Assembly: GCA_024404095.1 (NCBI GenBank)
Contig: JAKSQO010000005.1
Location: forward strand, 1 to 64,000
Reading direction: 5' to 3'
DNA length: 64,000 bases
Source of the DNA: Clostridia bacterium
GTDB lineage: Bacteria > Bacillota > Clostridia > Oscillospirales > Acutalibacteraceae
Positions 33,799-47,537 of the stretch are shown piece by piece (within the stretch, counting starts at the first letter, position 1; each line of letters starts with the position of its first letter). Under the pieces are notes generated by a model, which searched no databases, was not told the origin of the DNA, and worked only from the letters and a program-made list of their open reading frames with translations. The translations under genes and the position numbers were made by a program.

Positions 33799-33967
33799 AA
33801 GGGAACCCCTGGCGAGGGTTCCCTACTATACAGCAATTTTCATTGCTGTATCTACCCTCCTGCGCTTTTTGTAAGGACAGGAATTCCGCTCGTTGCGACG
33901 AGCGTCTCAGGGCTCTGCCCTAAGTACCCGCAACCTTTAAAAAGGTTGACGAAATTTTCTCGTTTTC
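33799..33967 (-). repeat. 170-bp intergenic repeat family, copy B (inverted)
   Basis: Same module order as 32143-32316 read on the other strand. The GATGAAATAATC palindrome is replaced by ATACAGCAAT-TTTC-ATTGCTGTAT, so stem pairing is kept while the sequence is different. That suggests the structure matters. Confidence 0.75.
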
Positions 33968-36595
33968 TTATTTATTTAACTTCGCAAGACTTTCATCAAT
34001 CATAGCAATCTTGTCACGGTACTTCTGAGCCGCTTCCTTCTGTCCTTCAACAACAGCAGCAGGAGCCTTTGCAACAAAGTTCGCGTTATTGAGCTTTTTC
34101 TCAACGAACTCAAGGTCCTTGAGAACCTTTTCCTTTTCTTTGTTAAGACGTGCGATTTCTGCCTCAAAATCAACAAGGTCGCCCATAGGAATATAAATCT
34201 TTGCATCGGTTGTAACGATACAAACTGCATCCTCAAGCTCAAAGCTGTCGCCTACCTCAGCCTCGGAGCAGGAAGCAAGTCTCTGCATAAAGATACCTGC
34301 CTTCTCAAATGTATCCTTGTATGAGGTTGCGATATAATACTTAGCCTTTCTTGACGGCGGAACGTTCATCTCAGCTCTGCGGTTACGGATTGCACGGACT
34401 GCTTCCATAATTCTGTCCATCTCCTGCTCCTCAACGCTGAAATCGTGCTTCTCGTCATACTCAGGCCACTTTGAAATCATAATTGACTCGCCGTCATGCG
34501 GAAGTGTCTGCCAGATTTCCTCAGTGATAAACGGCATGAAGGGATGGAGCAGCTTCAATGTGTTTGACATGATGTAAACGAGCATATCTCTTGCCGTCTG
34601 CTTTGCCTTCTCGTCATCAGAGTTAAGACGAATCTTGGAAATTTCGATATACCAGTCGCAGAATACATCCCAGATGAAGTCATAGAGCTTTGATACAGCG
34701 ATACCAAGCTCAAACTTCTCGAGGTTGTCAGTAACTTCCTTTGAAAGCTTGTTGAAAAGTGAAAGAATCCACTTGTCCTCGAGTGCAAGGTCTTCGGGAA
34801 TGTGAGGAGCTTTTTCATCCTCGCCGAGGTTCATAAGAATGAAACGTGCGGCGTTCCAGAGCTTGTTGGCGAAGTTACGGCTTGCGCCAACCTTCTCGTC
34901 AGAGAAACGCATATCGTTTCCGGGGCTGTTGCCCGTTGCAAGTGTGAATCTGAGAGCGTCTGCGCCGTACTGGTCAATAACAATCAGCGGGTCAATGCCG
35001 TTGCCGAGTGATTTTGACATCTTTCTGCCCTGTGCATCACGGACAATACCGTGGATAAATACGGTTGAGAACGGAATATCGTTCATATTCTCGCAGGCTG
35101 AGAAAATCATTCTTGCAACCCAGAAGAAGATGATATCATAACCCGTAACAAGTGTGCTTGTCGGGAAATAATGCTGAAGCTCGGGTGTCTTTTCGGGCCA
35201 GCCGAGAGTTGAGAACGGCCAGAGTGCCGAAGAGAACCAGGTGTCAAGTGTATCGGGGTCCTGTGTAAGATGCTTGCAGCCGCACTTCGGACAGGTGTCG
35301 GGAGTATCCTTTGAAACAACAATCTCGCCGCACTCGTCACAGTACCACGCAGGTATACGGTGACCCCACCAGAGCTGACGTGAAATACACCAGTCCTTGA
35401 TGTTCTCCATCCAATGGAAATATGTCTTGTCAAAACGCTCGGGAACAAACTTAACTCTGCCGTCCTTTACGCATTCGATTGCAGGCTTTGCAAGGGGCTC
35501 CATCTTAACGAACCACTGCTTTGAAACCTTCGGCTCAATTGAGCTGTGGCAGCGGTAGCAAACGCCGACATTATGGCTGTAATCCTCAATCTTGACAATT
35601 GCGCCCTCTTTCTCGAGATCCTCAACGATAGCCTTGCGAGCCTCGTATCTGTCCATGCCTGCATACTTGCCCCACTCAGGTCTGATGTGCGCATCATCTG
35701 TGAATGTATCAATTACGGGAAGATTGTGGCGAAGACCGACCTCAAAGTCGTTCGGGTCATGAGCAGGAGTGATTTTAACACAGCCTGTACCGAAGTCCAT
35801 CTCAACGTAGGTATCAGCGATAACGGGAATCTCACGGTGAGTGATGGGAAGAATAAGTGTCTTGCCGACAATATCCTTATATCTTTCGTCATCAGGATGA
35901 ACGGCAACAGCAGTATCGCCGAGCATTGTCTCGGGACGTGTTGTCGCAAGCTCAAGGTAACCGCTGCCGTCCTTGAACGGATAACGCAGATGCCAAAAGT
36001 GACCTGCCTGATCCTCGTACTCAACCTCAGCGTCAGAGATTGAGGTAAGGCAATGCGGACACCAGTTAACGATACGCTCGCCACGGTAGATAAGTCCCTT
36101 ATTGTAGAGGTTTACGAAAACCTCCTTAACTGCCTTGCTGCAGCCCTCGTCAAGTGTGAAGCGTTCACGCTCCCAGTCACATGAAGAGCCCATTTTCTTA
36201 AGCTGTTCAATAATTCTGCCGCCGAATTTTTCTTTCCATTCCCATGCACGCTTTAAGAAGCCCTCACGTCCGAGATCCTCTTTTGTGATGCCTTCCTTAC
36301 GCATAGCCTCAACGATTTTAGCCTCGGTTGCGATTGAAGCGTGGTCTGTGCCGGGAAGCCAGAGTGTGTCAAAGCCCTGCATTCTGCGCCAGCGGATAAG
36401 GATGTCCTGAAGAGTGTTGTCAAGGGCATGTCCCATATGAAGCTGACCTGTGATGTTCGGTGGCGGGATAACGATAGTATACGGATCCTTTTCGGGATCA
36501 CATTTTGCGTGGAAAAAGTTGCCGTCGAGCCAGAATTTATAGATTCTGTCCTCAACGTTTTTCGGATCGTACTGTTTATCAAGATCTTTAGCCAT
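33968..36595 (-). CDS. valS: Valyl-tRNA synthetase
   Basis: This 875-residue class I synthetase has the HIGH-type motif [15 protein letters not shown], the editing domain ([38 protein letters not shown]), KMSKSLGNG, and a C-terminal coiled coil ([19 protein letters not shown]). It charges tRNA-Val. Start 36595 follows GGAGG at 9 bp; a TTG at 36610 overlaps that ribosome site. A T-box with promoter lies at 36831-37102, so expression responds to uncharged tRNA-Val. A 170-bp repeat sits between the T-box terminator and the start codon. Confidence 0.96.
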   Translation of the reverse strand: MAKDLDKQYDPKNVEDRIYKFWLDGNFFHAKCDPEKDPYTIVIPPPNITGQLHMGHALDNTLQDILIRWRRMQGFDTLWLPGTDHASIATEAKIVEAMRKEGITKEDLGREGFLKRAWEWKEKFGGRIIEQLKKMGSSCDWERERFTLDEGCSKAVKEVFVNLYNKGLIYRGERIVNWCPHCLTSISDAEVEYEDQAGHFWHLRYPFKDGSGYLELATTRPETMLGDTAVAVHPDDERYKDIVGKTLILPITHREIPVIADTYVEMDFGTGCVKITPAHDPNDFEVGLRHNLPVIDTFTDDAHIRPEWGKYAGMDRYEARKAIVEDLEKEGAIVKIEDYSHNVGVCYRCHSSIEPKVSKQWFVKMEPLAKPAIECVKDGRVKFVPERFDKTYFHWMENIKDWCISRQLWWGHRIPAWYCDECGEIVVSKDTPDTCPKCGCKHLTQDPDTLDTWFSSALWPFSTLGWPEKTPELQHYFPTSTLVTGYDIIFFWVARMIFSACENMNDIPFSTVFIHGIVRDAQGRKMSKSLGNGIDPLIVIDQYGADALRFTLATGNSPGNDMRFSDEKVGASRNFANKLWNAARFILMNLGEDEKAPHIPEDLALEDKWILSLFNKLSKEVTDNLEKFELGIAVSKLYDFIWDVFCDWYIEISKIRLNSDDEKAKQTARDMLVYIMSNTLKLLHPFMPFITEEIWQTLPHDGESIMISKWPEYDEKHDFSVEEQEMDRIMEAVRAIRNRRAEMNVPPSRKAKYYIATSYKDTFEKAGIFMQRLASCSEAEVGDSFELEDAVCIVTTDAKIYIPMGDLVDFEAEIARLNKEKEKVLKDLEFVEKKLNNANFVAKAPAAVVEGQKEAAQKYRDKIAMIDESLAKLNK

Positions 36596-36637
36596 GTTGA
36601 TATCCTCCAAATTTAATTTGTATTTAAAAAAAATATT

Positions 36638-36810
36638 AACGTAAAAGTTTCGTCAACCTTTTCAAAGGTTGCGGGTTATCAGGGCAGAGCCCTGAGACGC
36701 ACTCCGCAGAGTGCGGAATTCCTGTCCTTGCAGAAGCGCAGGAAGGTAGATGAAATAATCACCGATTATTTCATCGTAGGAAACCCTCGCCGGGGGTTTC
36801 CTGTTAAAAA
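36638..36810 (+). repeat. 170-bp intergenic repeat family, copy C
   Basis: Same orientation and modules as copy A, with GTGCGGAATTCCTGTCC in the variable part. It lies inside the valS leader, after the T-box terminator. Confidence 0.75.
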
Positions 36811-36830
36811 TCAAAAGCACTTATCAAAAA

Positions 36831-37072
36831 AATAAAGCCCGTCTCAAGTTATCCTTGAGACGAGCCTGAACCCGCGGTACCACTCAAATTGCATTTAAAA
36901 TGCCGCTTAAAAACCTTAACGCGGTGAACGTGGCGGTCTACCGGCTTTCGCTTTCTTCGCCCGACTCGGAAGCTACAATCCTCACCTGCTTCTGCCTGCT
37001 CCCACCAAATACAAGCTCTCTGAAAAGAAACAACGCAGTAAGGACACTCTTCGTCAATGTCTTTATCTGCGT
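36831..37072 (-). promoter_or_regulatory. T-box riboswitch (valine) with terminator
   Basis: On the minus strand the T-box core TGAGTGGTACCGCGG (36872-36886) is followed by a 12-bp terminator stem GCTCGTCTCAAG/CTTGAGACGGGC (36837-36865) and TTTATTTTTTT. The gene downstream is valS. Candidate Val specifiers are the GTA and GTC triplets in the stem I region near 36970-36985; the choice is not settled by eye. Confidence 0.94.
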
Positions 37073-37073
37073 T

Positions 37074-37102
37074 ATTTTAACACTAATATTTTCTTTTGTC
37101 AA
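37074..37102 (-). promoter_or_regulatory. Promoter of the valS T-box transcript
   Basis: Minus-strand TTGACA (37097-37102), 17 bp, TAAAAT (37074-37079). It lies immediately after the TetR-family gene's stop codon. Confidence 0.8.
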
Positions 37103-37105
37103 TAT

Positions 37106-37693
37106 TTATTCGGTTGTAATGCTGCGGTAATTATCAAAAGCAAGGTTCATTGAGCCGAGCGTTGTTGCTCTGAACATCTCAATAAGCTCATCAGAGGTCA
37201 TTCTGAATGATGAAGGCGATTTTATCCAGTCGTGAGTTACACCGATAACCGCATTGGTATAGTATCTTGAAAGGAACTTCTTATATTCACTCGCAAGCTT
37301 AAGGCCTGCCGACTTCTCGTCAATAATTCTGTCAAAGCACTTACCTACATTTGTAATAAGGAAATCAAAGAAATATCCCTCGGCCTTGGATTCAATAATT
37401 GAAGAAAGCTCTTCTCTGTGCCTCTCGATATAATCAGCCATTACCCTTGCAACGGCAATAATATCACGGTTTTCGTAATTATCGTTTATAATTTTCTGAC
37501 CGTCATACTTATACATCCATTCGACAAGAGCGAAAACATCCTGGAAGTGATAATAAAACGTCTGCCTGTTCAGACCGCATTCCTCAACTATTTCGCGAAT
37601 TTTAATCTTATCAAAGGGCTTTTTCTTCATAAGGCTTCTGAGTGAATCAGCAAGAATTATTTTTGTCTTTTCTCCTGAACTTCTGTTAGGCAT
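37106..37693 (-). CDS. TetR/AcrR-family regulator (TetR_C_8 / DhaS-like)
   Basis: This 195-residue protein has an N-terminal TetR helix-turn-helix (KTKIILADSLRSLMKKKPFD, KIKIREIVEECGLNRQTFYYHF) and a C-terminal helical domain like DhaS-type regulators (WMYKYDGQKII, LSRYYTNAVIGVTHDWI). Start 37693 follows GGAGG. Two copies of TTGTATAGACAAT at its promoter, one between -35 and -10, suggest it represses itself. Ligand and other targets are unknown; the DapA-family gene upstream on the same strand has a separate terminator. Confidence 0.88.
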   Translation of the reverse strand: MPNRSSGEKTKIILADSLRSLMKKKPFDKIKIREIVEECGLNRQTFYYHFQDVFALVEWMYKYDGQKIINDNYENRDIIAVARVMADYIERHREELSSIIESKAEGYFFDFLITNVGKCFDRIIDEKSAGLKLASEYKKFLSRYYTNAVIGVTHDWIKSPSSFRMTSDELIEMFRATTLGSMNLAFDNYRSITTE

Positions 37694-37734
37694 TTCACAT
37701 TCCTCCAATTTGCTCTTTTCCCTTATCCTTGTGT

Positions 37735-37791
37735 ATTTTAACATAATTGTCTATACAAATCAACATAATTTCTTTACAATTGTCTATACAA
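37735..37791 (-). promoter_or_regulatory. TetR-gene promoter with paired operators
   Basis: Minus-strand TTGATT (37758-37763), 17 bp, TAAAAT (37735-37740). A 13-bp sequence with a TTGT-N4-ACAA core occurs at 37746-37758 (in the spacer) and again at 37779-37791, with centres 33 bp apart, about three helical turns. Good candidates for autoregulatory sites. Confidence 0.7.
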
Positions 37792-37805
37792 TGTTTCTAT
37801 AATGT

Positions 37806-37833
37806 AAGAAAGAGCCCGAATTTCGGACTCTTT
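37806..37833 (-). terminator. Terminator of the DapA-family gene
   Basis: Minus-strand AAGAGTCCGAA/TTCGGGCTCTT followed by TCTTACATT. Confidence 0.7.
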
Positions 37834-37845
37834 TCTCGAATTTTA

Positions 37846-38745
37846 TTAAAGAAGATTCTTATCCTTAGCGTACTCGAAGAATGATTCGATACTTCTCATT
37901 CTTGCCGGACTGAGAGTTGCGCCGCCTCTTGTGTAAGTCTCAAACGGAATACCCTGAAGCTGAACAAGATACTTTGCGCTTGCGTTAAAGCCGCTGTCGA
38001 TAGCACAGTCAAGAAGAATAATTTCGTTGAATGTCTTTCTTGCCTTTTCGATGTCCTTTTCGATGAAGAACTCATCATACATCTTGCGGAACATATTAAC
38101 ACCGCAGGATGTCGGAGTTGCGCAGACACCTCTTGCACCTGCAACATAAGCGTCAAAAAGGAAAGGAATGTTAGCCTGAAGAACTGCTGAATCGCCCTGA
38201 ACAGCAATTTTTTCCTTAATCTTGTCAAGGTAGCAGGTTGTGTCCTTGATGCCCTTGAACATGCCTGTCTGAACAAGTCTGCCGTAAGCTTCGCCTGACA
38301 TGCAGTGAGGCTGGAAGCCGGGGAACTCATAAAGAAGAATCGGAAGAGTTGTGTTGTCAGCAAGCTTTGTGAGGTACTCAACGATTCTGTCGTCACAGTC
38401 AGCGTAGCCTCTTGTAACAAAAACAAGACCGTCAACACCTGTCTGCTCCATCATCTTAACCTCTTCAACCTGCTCATGCCATGTCGGCTGGAGGTTAGCG
38501 GTTGCAACGATTTCAGTGCCGTTCCTGTGCTTAACAGCGGTCTCGGCACACTTGAGTCTTTCCTCAAGAGTAAGAGTTGTCATCTCTGCGCTGCCGCATA
38601 CTGAGAAAAGATGATGTGCGCCCTGTGCAGCCTGCCACTCAACATACTTTGCATATGTATCGTAGTTAATTGATTTGTCCTGATTGAACGGAGTGAGGAG
38701 CAGAGCGTAAATACCTCTGAATTCCTCGGGTTTTCCTGTAAACAT
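37846..38745 (-). CDS. DapA/NanA-superfamily aldolase
   Basis: This 299-residue (beta/alpha)8 protein of the dihydrodipicolinate synthase/N-acetylneuraminate lyase family has the active-site Tyr in LPILLYEFPG and the Schiff-base Lys in MFKGIKDTTCYLDKI. FSVCGSAEMTTLTLEER replaces the usual GTTGE motif, so canonical DapA activity is unlikely. It should catalyse a pyruvate-type aldol reaction on an unknown sugar acid. It is monocistronic with its own promoter and terminator. Confidence 0.85.
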   Translation of the reverse strand: MFTGKPEEFRGIYALLLTPFNQDKSINYDTYAKYVEWQAAQGAHHLFSVCGSAEMTTLTLEERLKCAETAVKHRNGTEIVATANLQPTWHEQVEEVKMMEQTGVDGLVFVTRGYADCDDRIVEYLTKLADNTTLPILLYEFPGFQPHCMSGEAYGRLVQTGMFKGIKDTTCYLDKIKEKIAVQGDSAVLQANIPFLFDAYVAGARGVCATPTSCGVNMFRKMYDEFFIEKDIEKARKTFNEIILLDCAIDSGFNASAKYLVQLQGIPFETYTRGGATLSPARMRSIESFFEYAKDKNLL

Positions 38746-38776
38746 TTGTTACACCTTCTAAAAATAAGTTTAGTTT

Positions 38777-38805
38777 ATATTACTACTGATTTGCAGTTAT
38801 TGCAA
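38777..38805 (-). promoter_or_regulatory. Promoter of the DapA-family gene
   Basis: Minus-strand TTGCAA (38800-38805), 17 bp, TAATAT (38777-38782). Confidence 0.55.
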
Positions 38806-38812
38806 GAGCAAA

Positions 38813-39538
38813 TCATAAAGTTTCGATAACTTCTTTAGCCATATCGGGGTAATTGCCGATAACGCTGTTCACGCCGAGCTTGTAAAGGCGGCGAACCTCG
38901 TCCTCGGTGTTGACAGTCCACGTGTTGATGCCGATACCGTTTGAAAGAATTTCTGCCGCTGTTTCATCAGTGACGGTATTGTAGCGGGGATGTACGAAGT
39001 CAGCGCCGTTCTTCTTAGCGTATGCGCCGAAGTCAATAATCCAGTCACCCTCAAGAAAACCGCATTTCATCTCAGGGCAAAGAGCCTTGAAGCGTGCAAC
39101 GGAGAAGTGGTTGAAGCTTGAAATGATGATTCTGTCCTCAAGACCGAATTCCTTAATCATATCACAGACCATCTGCTCAATGCCGTCATATTCATTTATG
39201 CCCGTTTTAAGCTCAATATTTGTAACGAAGCCTTTAAGCGGTGCAACAAGCTCAAAATATTCTCTGAGTGTCGGTATGCGATTGATGCCGTAGATACCAC
39301 GGAAGCCTGCACTTGCGTCAAGCTTACGAAGCTCTTCAAGAGTCATATCGGCAACAAGACCCTTGCCGTCGCAGGTTCTGTCAACAGATTCATCATGAAT
39401 AATAACGAGCTGACGGTCTTTGGTGTACTGAACGTCAAGCTCAATTCCGTCCGCACCGATTTCAACGGCTTTTCTGAAAGCGAGCATAGTATTCTCGGGA
39501 TATTTACCGCTGAAACCTCTGTGAGCAATGTTTAACAT
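38813..39538 (-). CDS. Glycerophosphodiester phosphodiesterase
   Basis: This 241-residue TIM-barrel GDPD has the metal and catalytic motifs NIAHRGFSGKYPENT, GIELDVQYTKD and VIIHDESVDRT, followed by IELKTG. It hydrolyses glycerophosphodiesters to glycerol 3-phosphate and an alcohol. No signal peptide is present, so it acts in the cytoplasm (UgpQ-like). Start follows AAGGAAG. A fragment of the 170-bp repeat (39569-39598) lies upstream. Confidence 0.93.
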   Translation of the reverse strand: MLNIAHRGFSGKYPENTMLAFRKAVEIGADGIELDVQYTKDRQLVIIHDESVDRTCDGKGLVADMTLEELRKLDASAGFRGIYGINRIPTLREYFELVAPLKGFVTNIELKTGINEYDGIEQMVCDMIKEFGLEDRIIISSFNHFSVARFKALCPEMKCGFLEGDWIIDFGAYAKKNGADFVHPRYNTVTDETAAEILSNGIGINTWTVNTEDEVRRLYKLGVNSVIGNYPDMAKEVIETL

Positions 39539-39568
39539 AGAAATCTTCCTTTCATATTCAAAGTAATT

Positions 39569-39598
39569 AAACGTAAAAGTTTCGCCGGGTGTTCACTG
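39569..39598 (+). repeat. Terminal fragment of the 170-bp repeat family
   Basis: It carries only the end module AACGTAAAAGTTTCG, between the GDPD and YlmH genes. Confidence 0.45.
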
Positions 39599-39603
39599 AA
39601 AAT

Positions 39604-40368
39604 TTATAAGTACTTCTTAACCGTAAATGCCTGTCTGCCTTTTTTGGTAACTCCCTCATCCTCAAAGACAATCACCTTGCCCCTGCCGTGGATAACAAGC
39701 TTTGATGAAAACGGTACGTGCGAATCGGGCTTTGTAACCTCGGCTCCGTTGAGAAAGACCTCTCCCCTGCGTATTTTCTCGCAGGCGGCACTTCTTGAAA
39801 GCGCAAAGGCAGCCGAAAGCACCGAATCAACTCTCATAGAGGATACATAGCATCTTTTTATCTCAAACTTTTCTTCTTTTTCAAATTTTGAGAAATCTTC
39901 CGATATGCTGACAGACACGCTTCCTCTGCCGACAGACGTCAGATTATCGGCAATATACTTCGCCACACTTCTTATAACCGCAACGGCACAGCCCTTGTCC
40001 GTAACCGCGATATCGCCGAGCATTTCCCGTTTTACGCCCAGACCCATTATCGCACCGAGGTAGTCACGGTGAGAAAGCTCCGAAAAGCTGTCCTTCTTTA
40101 TTTCAAGCACGCAGATGGGCGAAATATCGGGGTTTTCTTTAATGTAATCAATGCTTTCAGCGTATTCGGGCAGAAAAACAACCATTCTCCTCTCGCTGTC
40201 GGCAAAGCCTCCGTAAAGCTCCCACCTGACCTTTTTCCTGTTAAGATATCCTATTACGGTGCTCTGACGGTAGATATCGAGAAATACCGTGTTGGTTACC
40301 ATATATTTCTCCTCACACTCAGCCGCCTTATCGTCAAGCACGGCAAGCAGAAGCTCGTCCTCCGTCAT
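39604..40368 (-). CDS. ylmH: YlmH-family RNA-binding protein (S4 domain)
   Basis: This 254-residue protein has the YlmH N-terminal part with SHRDYLGAIMGLGVKREMLGDI. A C-terminal S4 RNA-binding domain follows (RVDSVLSAAFALSRSAACEK, IRRGEVFLNG, KLVIHGRGKV). YlmH homologues rescue or recycle stalled 50S-peptidyl-tRNA complexes and are often encoded beside divIVA; here the gene stands alone. Start 40368 has GGACGGTG upstream. Confidence 0.92.
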   Translation of the reverse strand: MTEDELLLAVLDDKAAECEEKYMVTNTVFLDIYRQSTVIGYLNRKKVRWELYGGFADSERRMVVFLPEYAESIDYIKENPDISPICVLEIKKDSFSELSHRDYLGAIMGLGVKREMLGDIAVTDKGCAVAVIRSVAKYIADNLTSVGRGSVSVSISEDFSKFEKEEKFEIKRCYVSSMRVDSVLSAAFALSRSAACEKIRRGEVFLNGAEVTKPDSHVPFSSKLVIHGRGKVIVFEDEGVTKKGRQAFTVKKYL

Positions 40369-40421
40369 TTTTTCACCGTCCGTCCAGATTTTTATTTATT
40401 TTATCACAATTAAACAAAATA

Positions 40422-40461
40422 TGCAATAATTGTTGCACATTTTATCAATATATGGTAATAT
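40422..40461 (+). promoter_or_regulatory. GH2 operon promoter with palindromic site
   Basis: TTGCAC (40433-40438), 17 bp, TAATAT (40456-40461). A 16-bp inverted repeat TGCAATAATTGTTGCA (40422-40437) overlaps the -35, suggesting a repressor site. The regulator is not in the window. Confidence 0.55.
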
Positions 40462-40514
40462 TGTATATGTTGAATTATATTCAGCGATAAACCACGACCA
40501 CAGGAGGTCTTAAA

Positions 40515-45274
<4,760 letters not shown>

Positions 45275-45334
45275 AAAACGCAAAAAGACTGTCAGAAAAT
45301 GAAACAGTCACAATAGACTATTTATAATAGTAAA

Positions 45335-45375
45335 ACCCGCCGAAAGAAACTTGTTTCCTTTCGGCGGGTAATTCT
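45335..45375 (+). terminator. Terminator of the GH2 operon
   Basis: Stem CCCGCCGAAAG/CTTTCGGCGGG, further extended by A-T and AAC/GTT pairs, then TAATTCTTTTG. The 140 bases after it hold no recognisable feature. Confidence 0.9.
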
Positions 45376-45515
45376 TTTGTACGGCAAACAGGGATTTGCG
45401 GAGTGCCTCCGCTCCCAATCCGTGGCAACTGTTATCTGATTTTCTAATGCTGTGCCCGAGCAGTCGGAACACAGGCAAACCGGGATTTATCTATATCGAC
45501 AACCCGTGGTTTATG

Positions 45516-46280
45516 TTACAGATTTGCTACATATTCCGCAAGAGCAAGTGCTATTTCAAAATGTCCCGAATCATGCTGAGTACCTTTCACCTGACCTTCT
45601 TTTTTTCTTGCGGTCCATTCCGGCGCATCAAGCAAATCACCGCTTGTAAAAAACATATAGACCTCAAATCCTCTGAAATCACATACTGCCTGAACGGCGG
45701 CGCCCTCCATTTCAACAGAGATGCATCCATCTTTCTTATGCTTTTCAAAGTTGTTGCAGGTTTCTCTGTAAAATGCATCCGTAGTCCAAGTTTTGCCTGA
45801 AACATACGGTATTTTATTTGCTTCCATACAATCTTCAACTGTTTTCGCATTTTTGATATTTATATAATCCGAAGCAGGAGCATAGTGGTAAGAGGTTCCT
45901 TCATCTCTGTAAGCTTCGGTCGGAATCATAATCTTTCCTCTTGCAATTTCTTTATTCAGACAACCTGCTGCCCCAAAATGAATAATTTTATCGGTATTAA
46001 GAAACATACCGATTTCTTCAACTGCCCCGGCACAAGTAGGCGCTCCTACCCATGTTCTGTAAAACCCATATTTCTTACCGTGGTATTCAATGATATAAAC
46101 CGCAGTTGAACCGTGTGCCATTTTCAACTCTCCGACTTTCTCGCAGTTATAGTTTTCCGTTACATATTTTTCAATCACATTTGAAAAAGTAAAAATTGTT
46201 GCTTCAACACTTGGTGCATTTTCATTTTTTGGCGGATTGATTTTTGCGGGAGACTGATTGTCAAATGAGTCTGTAATCAT
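45516..46280 (-). CDS. Nucleoside phosphorylase family protein (PNP_UDP_1)
   Basis: This 254-residue protein has the uridine/purine phosphorylase fold: HGSTAVYIIEYHGKKYGFYRT with VGAPTCAGAVEEI, IIHFGAAGCLNKEI and VSVEMEGAAVQAVCDFR-like SVEMEGAAVQAV, which binds the ribose. SGDLLDAPEW replaces the usual TSD loop of uridine phosphorylase. Phosphorolysis of a nucleoside is expected; the base is undetermined. Start 46280 follows GGAGGAAA. It lies 74 bp after the zinc-ribbon membrane protein gene. Confidence 0.87.
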   Translation of the reverse strand: MITDSFDNQSPAKINPPKNENAPSVEATIFTFSNVIEKYVTENYNCEKVGELKMAHGSTAVYIIEYHGKKYGFYRTWVGAPTCAGAVEEIGMFLNTDKIIHFGAAGCLNKEIARGKIMIPTEAYRDEGTSYHYAPASDYINIKNAKTVEDCMEANKIPYVSGKTWTTDAFYRETCNNFEKHKKDGCISVEMEGAAVQAVCDFRGFEVYMFFTSGDLLDAPEWTARKKEGQVKGTQHDSGHFEIALALAEYVANL

Positions 46281-46354
46281 AATAATTTCCTCCATTGATT
46301 TTATGCATATAGATATCATTACAAATTCTGATTTGTCCGTCTGATTATAAGAAA

Positions 46355-46873
46355 TTATATGTTTATTATTGACGCACATTCGGGACAACGTGCCACAGCA
46401 CCGAGCTTGGTTGTGAACTTAACGCCGCAGTCGGGGCATGTAAGCTCAATCTCACTCTGCGGTGTATCATCACTTTCAATTTTCAAATGCACAGATGGTT
46501 CGTCACCGTCAAAAAGTTCAACGTCATGAAAAAATTTCTTTCTGATAAACTTCTTTATAAGTCGGTGAAGTCGCTTTTCGCCGATACCCGTCATCATTGA
46601 CAGCTCAGCAAGAGTGATAACATTCTTTTCACTCTTTGCGAGAATCGGGTCAATCAGATACATTGCCTTAAAGGTTCGAGTCTGAACAATACCCTTTATC
46701 AACATCAACAGAAAAATTACAAGGAAGAAAATTCCTGCGCCTTTGCCCGATTTTGTCTCGGTCTTTGTAAAAAGAAGCGATGCGGTGAATATAAGACCGA
46801 ATATTCCGCCTCCAAGACGGAACGGAGCAAGCGTCTTTTTACTGTTTACTTTTTTATACGTTACAAAAGACAT
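46355..46873 (-). CDS. Membrane protein with C-terminal zinc ribbon, function unknown
   Basis: This 172-residue protein has two transmembrane helices near residues 22-38 and 46-62. A soluble part with a helix-turn-helix-like stretch follows (ITLAELSMMTGIGEKRLHRL). The C-terminus is a zinc ribbon with CPDCGVKF and CPECAS. It is encoded 11 bp after pyrophosphatase, so they share a transcript. The pattern suggests a membrane-bound metal-binding or nucleic-acid-binding factor; no family name can be given. Confidence 0.8.
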   Translation of the reverse strand: MSFVTYKKVNSKKTLAPFRLGGGIFGLIFTASLLFTKTETKSGKGAGIFFLVIFLLMLIKGIVQTRTFKAMYLIDPILAKSEKNVITLAELSMMTGIGEKRLHRLIKKFIRKKFFHDVELFDGDEPSVHLKIESDDTPQSEIELTCPDCGVKFTTKLGAVARCPECASIINI

Positions 46874-46884
46874 TGTTTTCCCTC

Positions 46885-47418
46885 TTATTTGCAGAAATTA
46901 TCAATATATCTGTCGATAGCGTCCTCGACAATCTTCACTGCTACAATTCTGTCCTGAACCTCATCAACAGCAGTTTCCTTGTTTTCAAGGCTCTTGTAAA
47001 CCGAGAAGAAATGGCGCATTTCATCAAAAATGTGATTCGGCAGCTGGTCAATGTTTGTATACATATTATAATTCGGGTCGTTGAACGGAATCGCGATAAT
47101 TTTTTCATCCTTTCTGCCGTTATCAATCATATTGATAACTCCGATAGGATAAGCACGGCAGAGCGTCAGCGGTTCAAGCGGTTCAGCGCATAAAAGAAGA
47201 ACGTCAAGCGGGTCACCGTCATCGCCGTAGGTACGAGGAATAAATCCGTAGTTTGCGGGATAATGTGTTGAGGTGTAAAGGATTCGGTCAAGAATAATCA
47301 GACCCGTTTCCTTATCAAGCTCATATTTCTTCTTTCCGCCCTTCGGAATCTCGATAACGCATATAAAATCGTCGGGATTTATGCGCTTTGGAGAAATATC
47401 GTGCCAGATGTTTACCAT
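46885..47418 (-). CDS. ppa: Inorganic pyrophosphatase (family I)
   Basis: This 177-residue soluble enzyme has EIPKGGKKKYELDKETG, YPANYGFIPRTYGDDGDPLDVLLL (the acidic metal site DDGDPLD), and PIGVINMIDNGRKDEKIIAI. It hydrolyses pyrophosphate and pulls biosynthetic reactions forward. Start 47418 follows AAAGGAG. Confidence 0.95.
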   Translation of the reverse strand: MVNIWHDISPKRINPDDFICVIEIPKGGKKKYELDKETGLIILDRILYTSTHYPANYGFIPRTYGDDGDPLDVLLLCAEPLEPLTLCRAYPIGVINMIDNGRKDEKIIAIPFNDPNYNMYTNIDQLPNHIFDEMRHFFSVYKSLENKETAVDEVQDRIVAVKIVEDAIDRYIDNFCK

Positions 47419-47502
47419 ATTACCGCTCCTTTTGCTTGATGATAATTTTACTATACAACAAAAATCTAAGATTGTCAAACTAAATGTATTACATTTATGT
47501 AA

Positions 47503-47535
47503 AGAAAATCGCCGTCAGATGACAGCGATTCTTTT
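47503..47535 (-). terminator. Terminator of the PHP-dockerin gene
   Basis: Minus-strand stem GAATCGC...GCGATTTTC, extended by GTCA/TGAC, followed by TTTAC. Confidence 0.6.
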
Positions 47536-47537
47536 AT

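Noticed and set aside
37846..38745. Assignment as true dihydrodipicolinate synthase (dapA)
   Set aside because: The usual GTTGE substrate motif is replaced by GSAEM, so lysine-pathway activity cannot be assumed.
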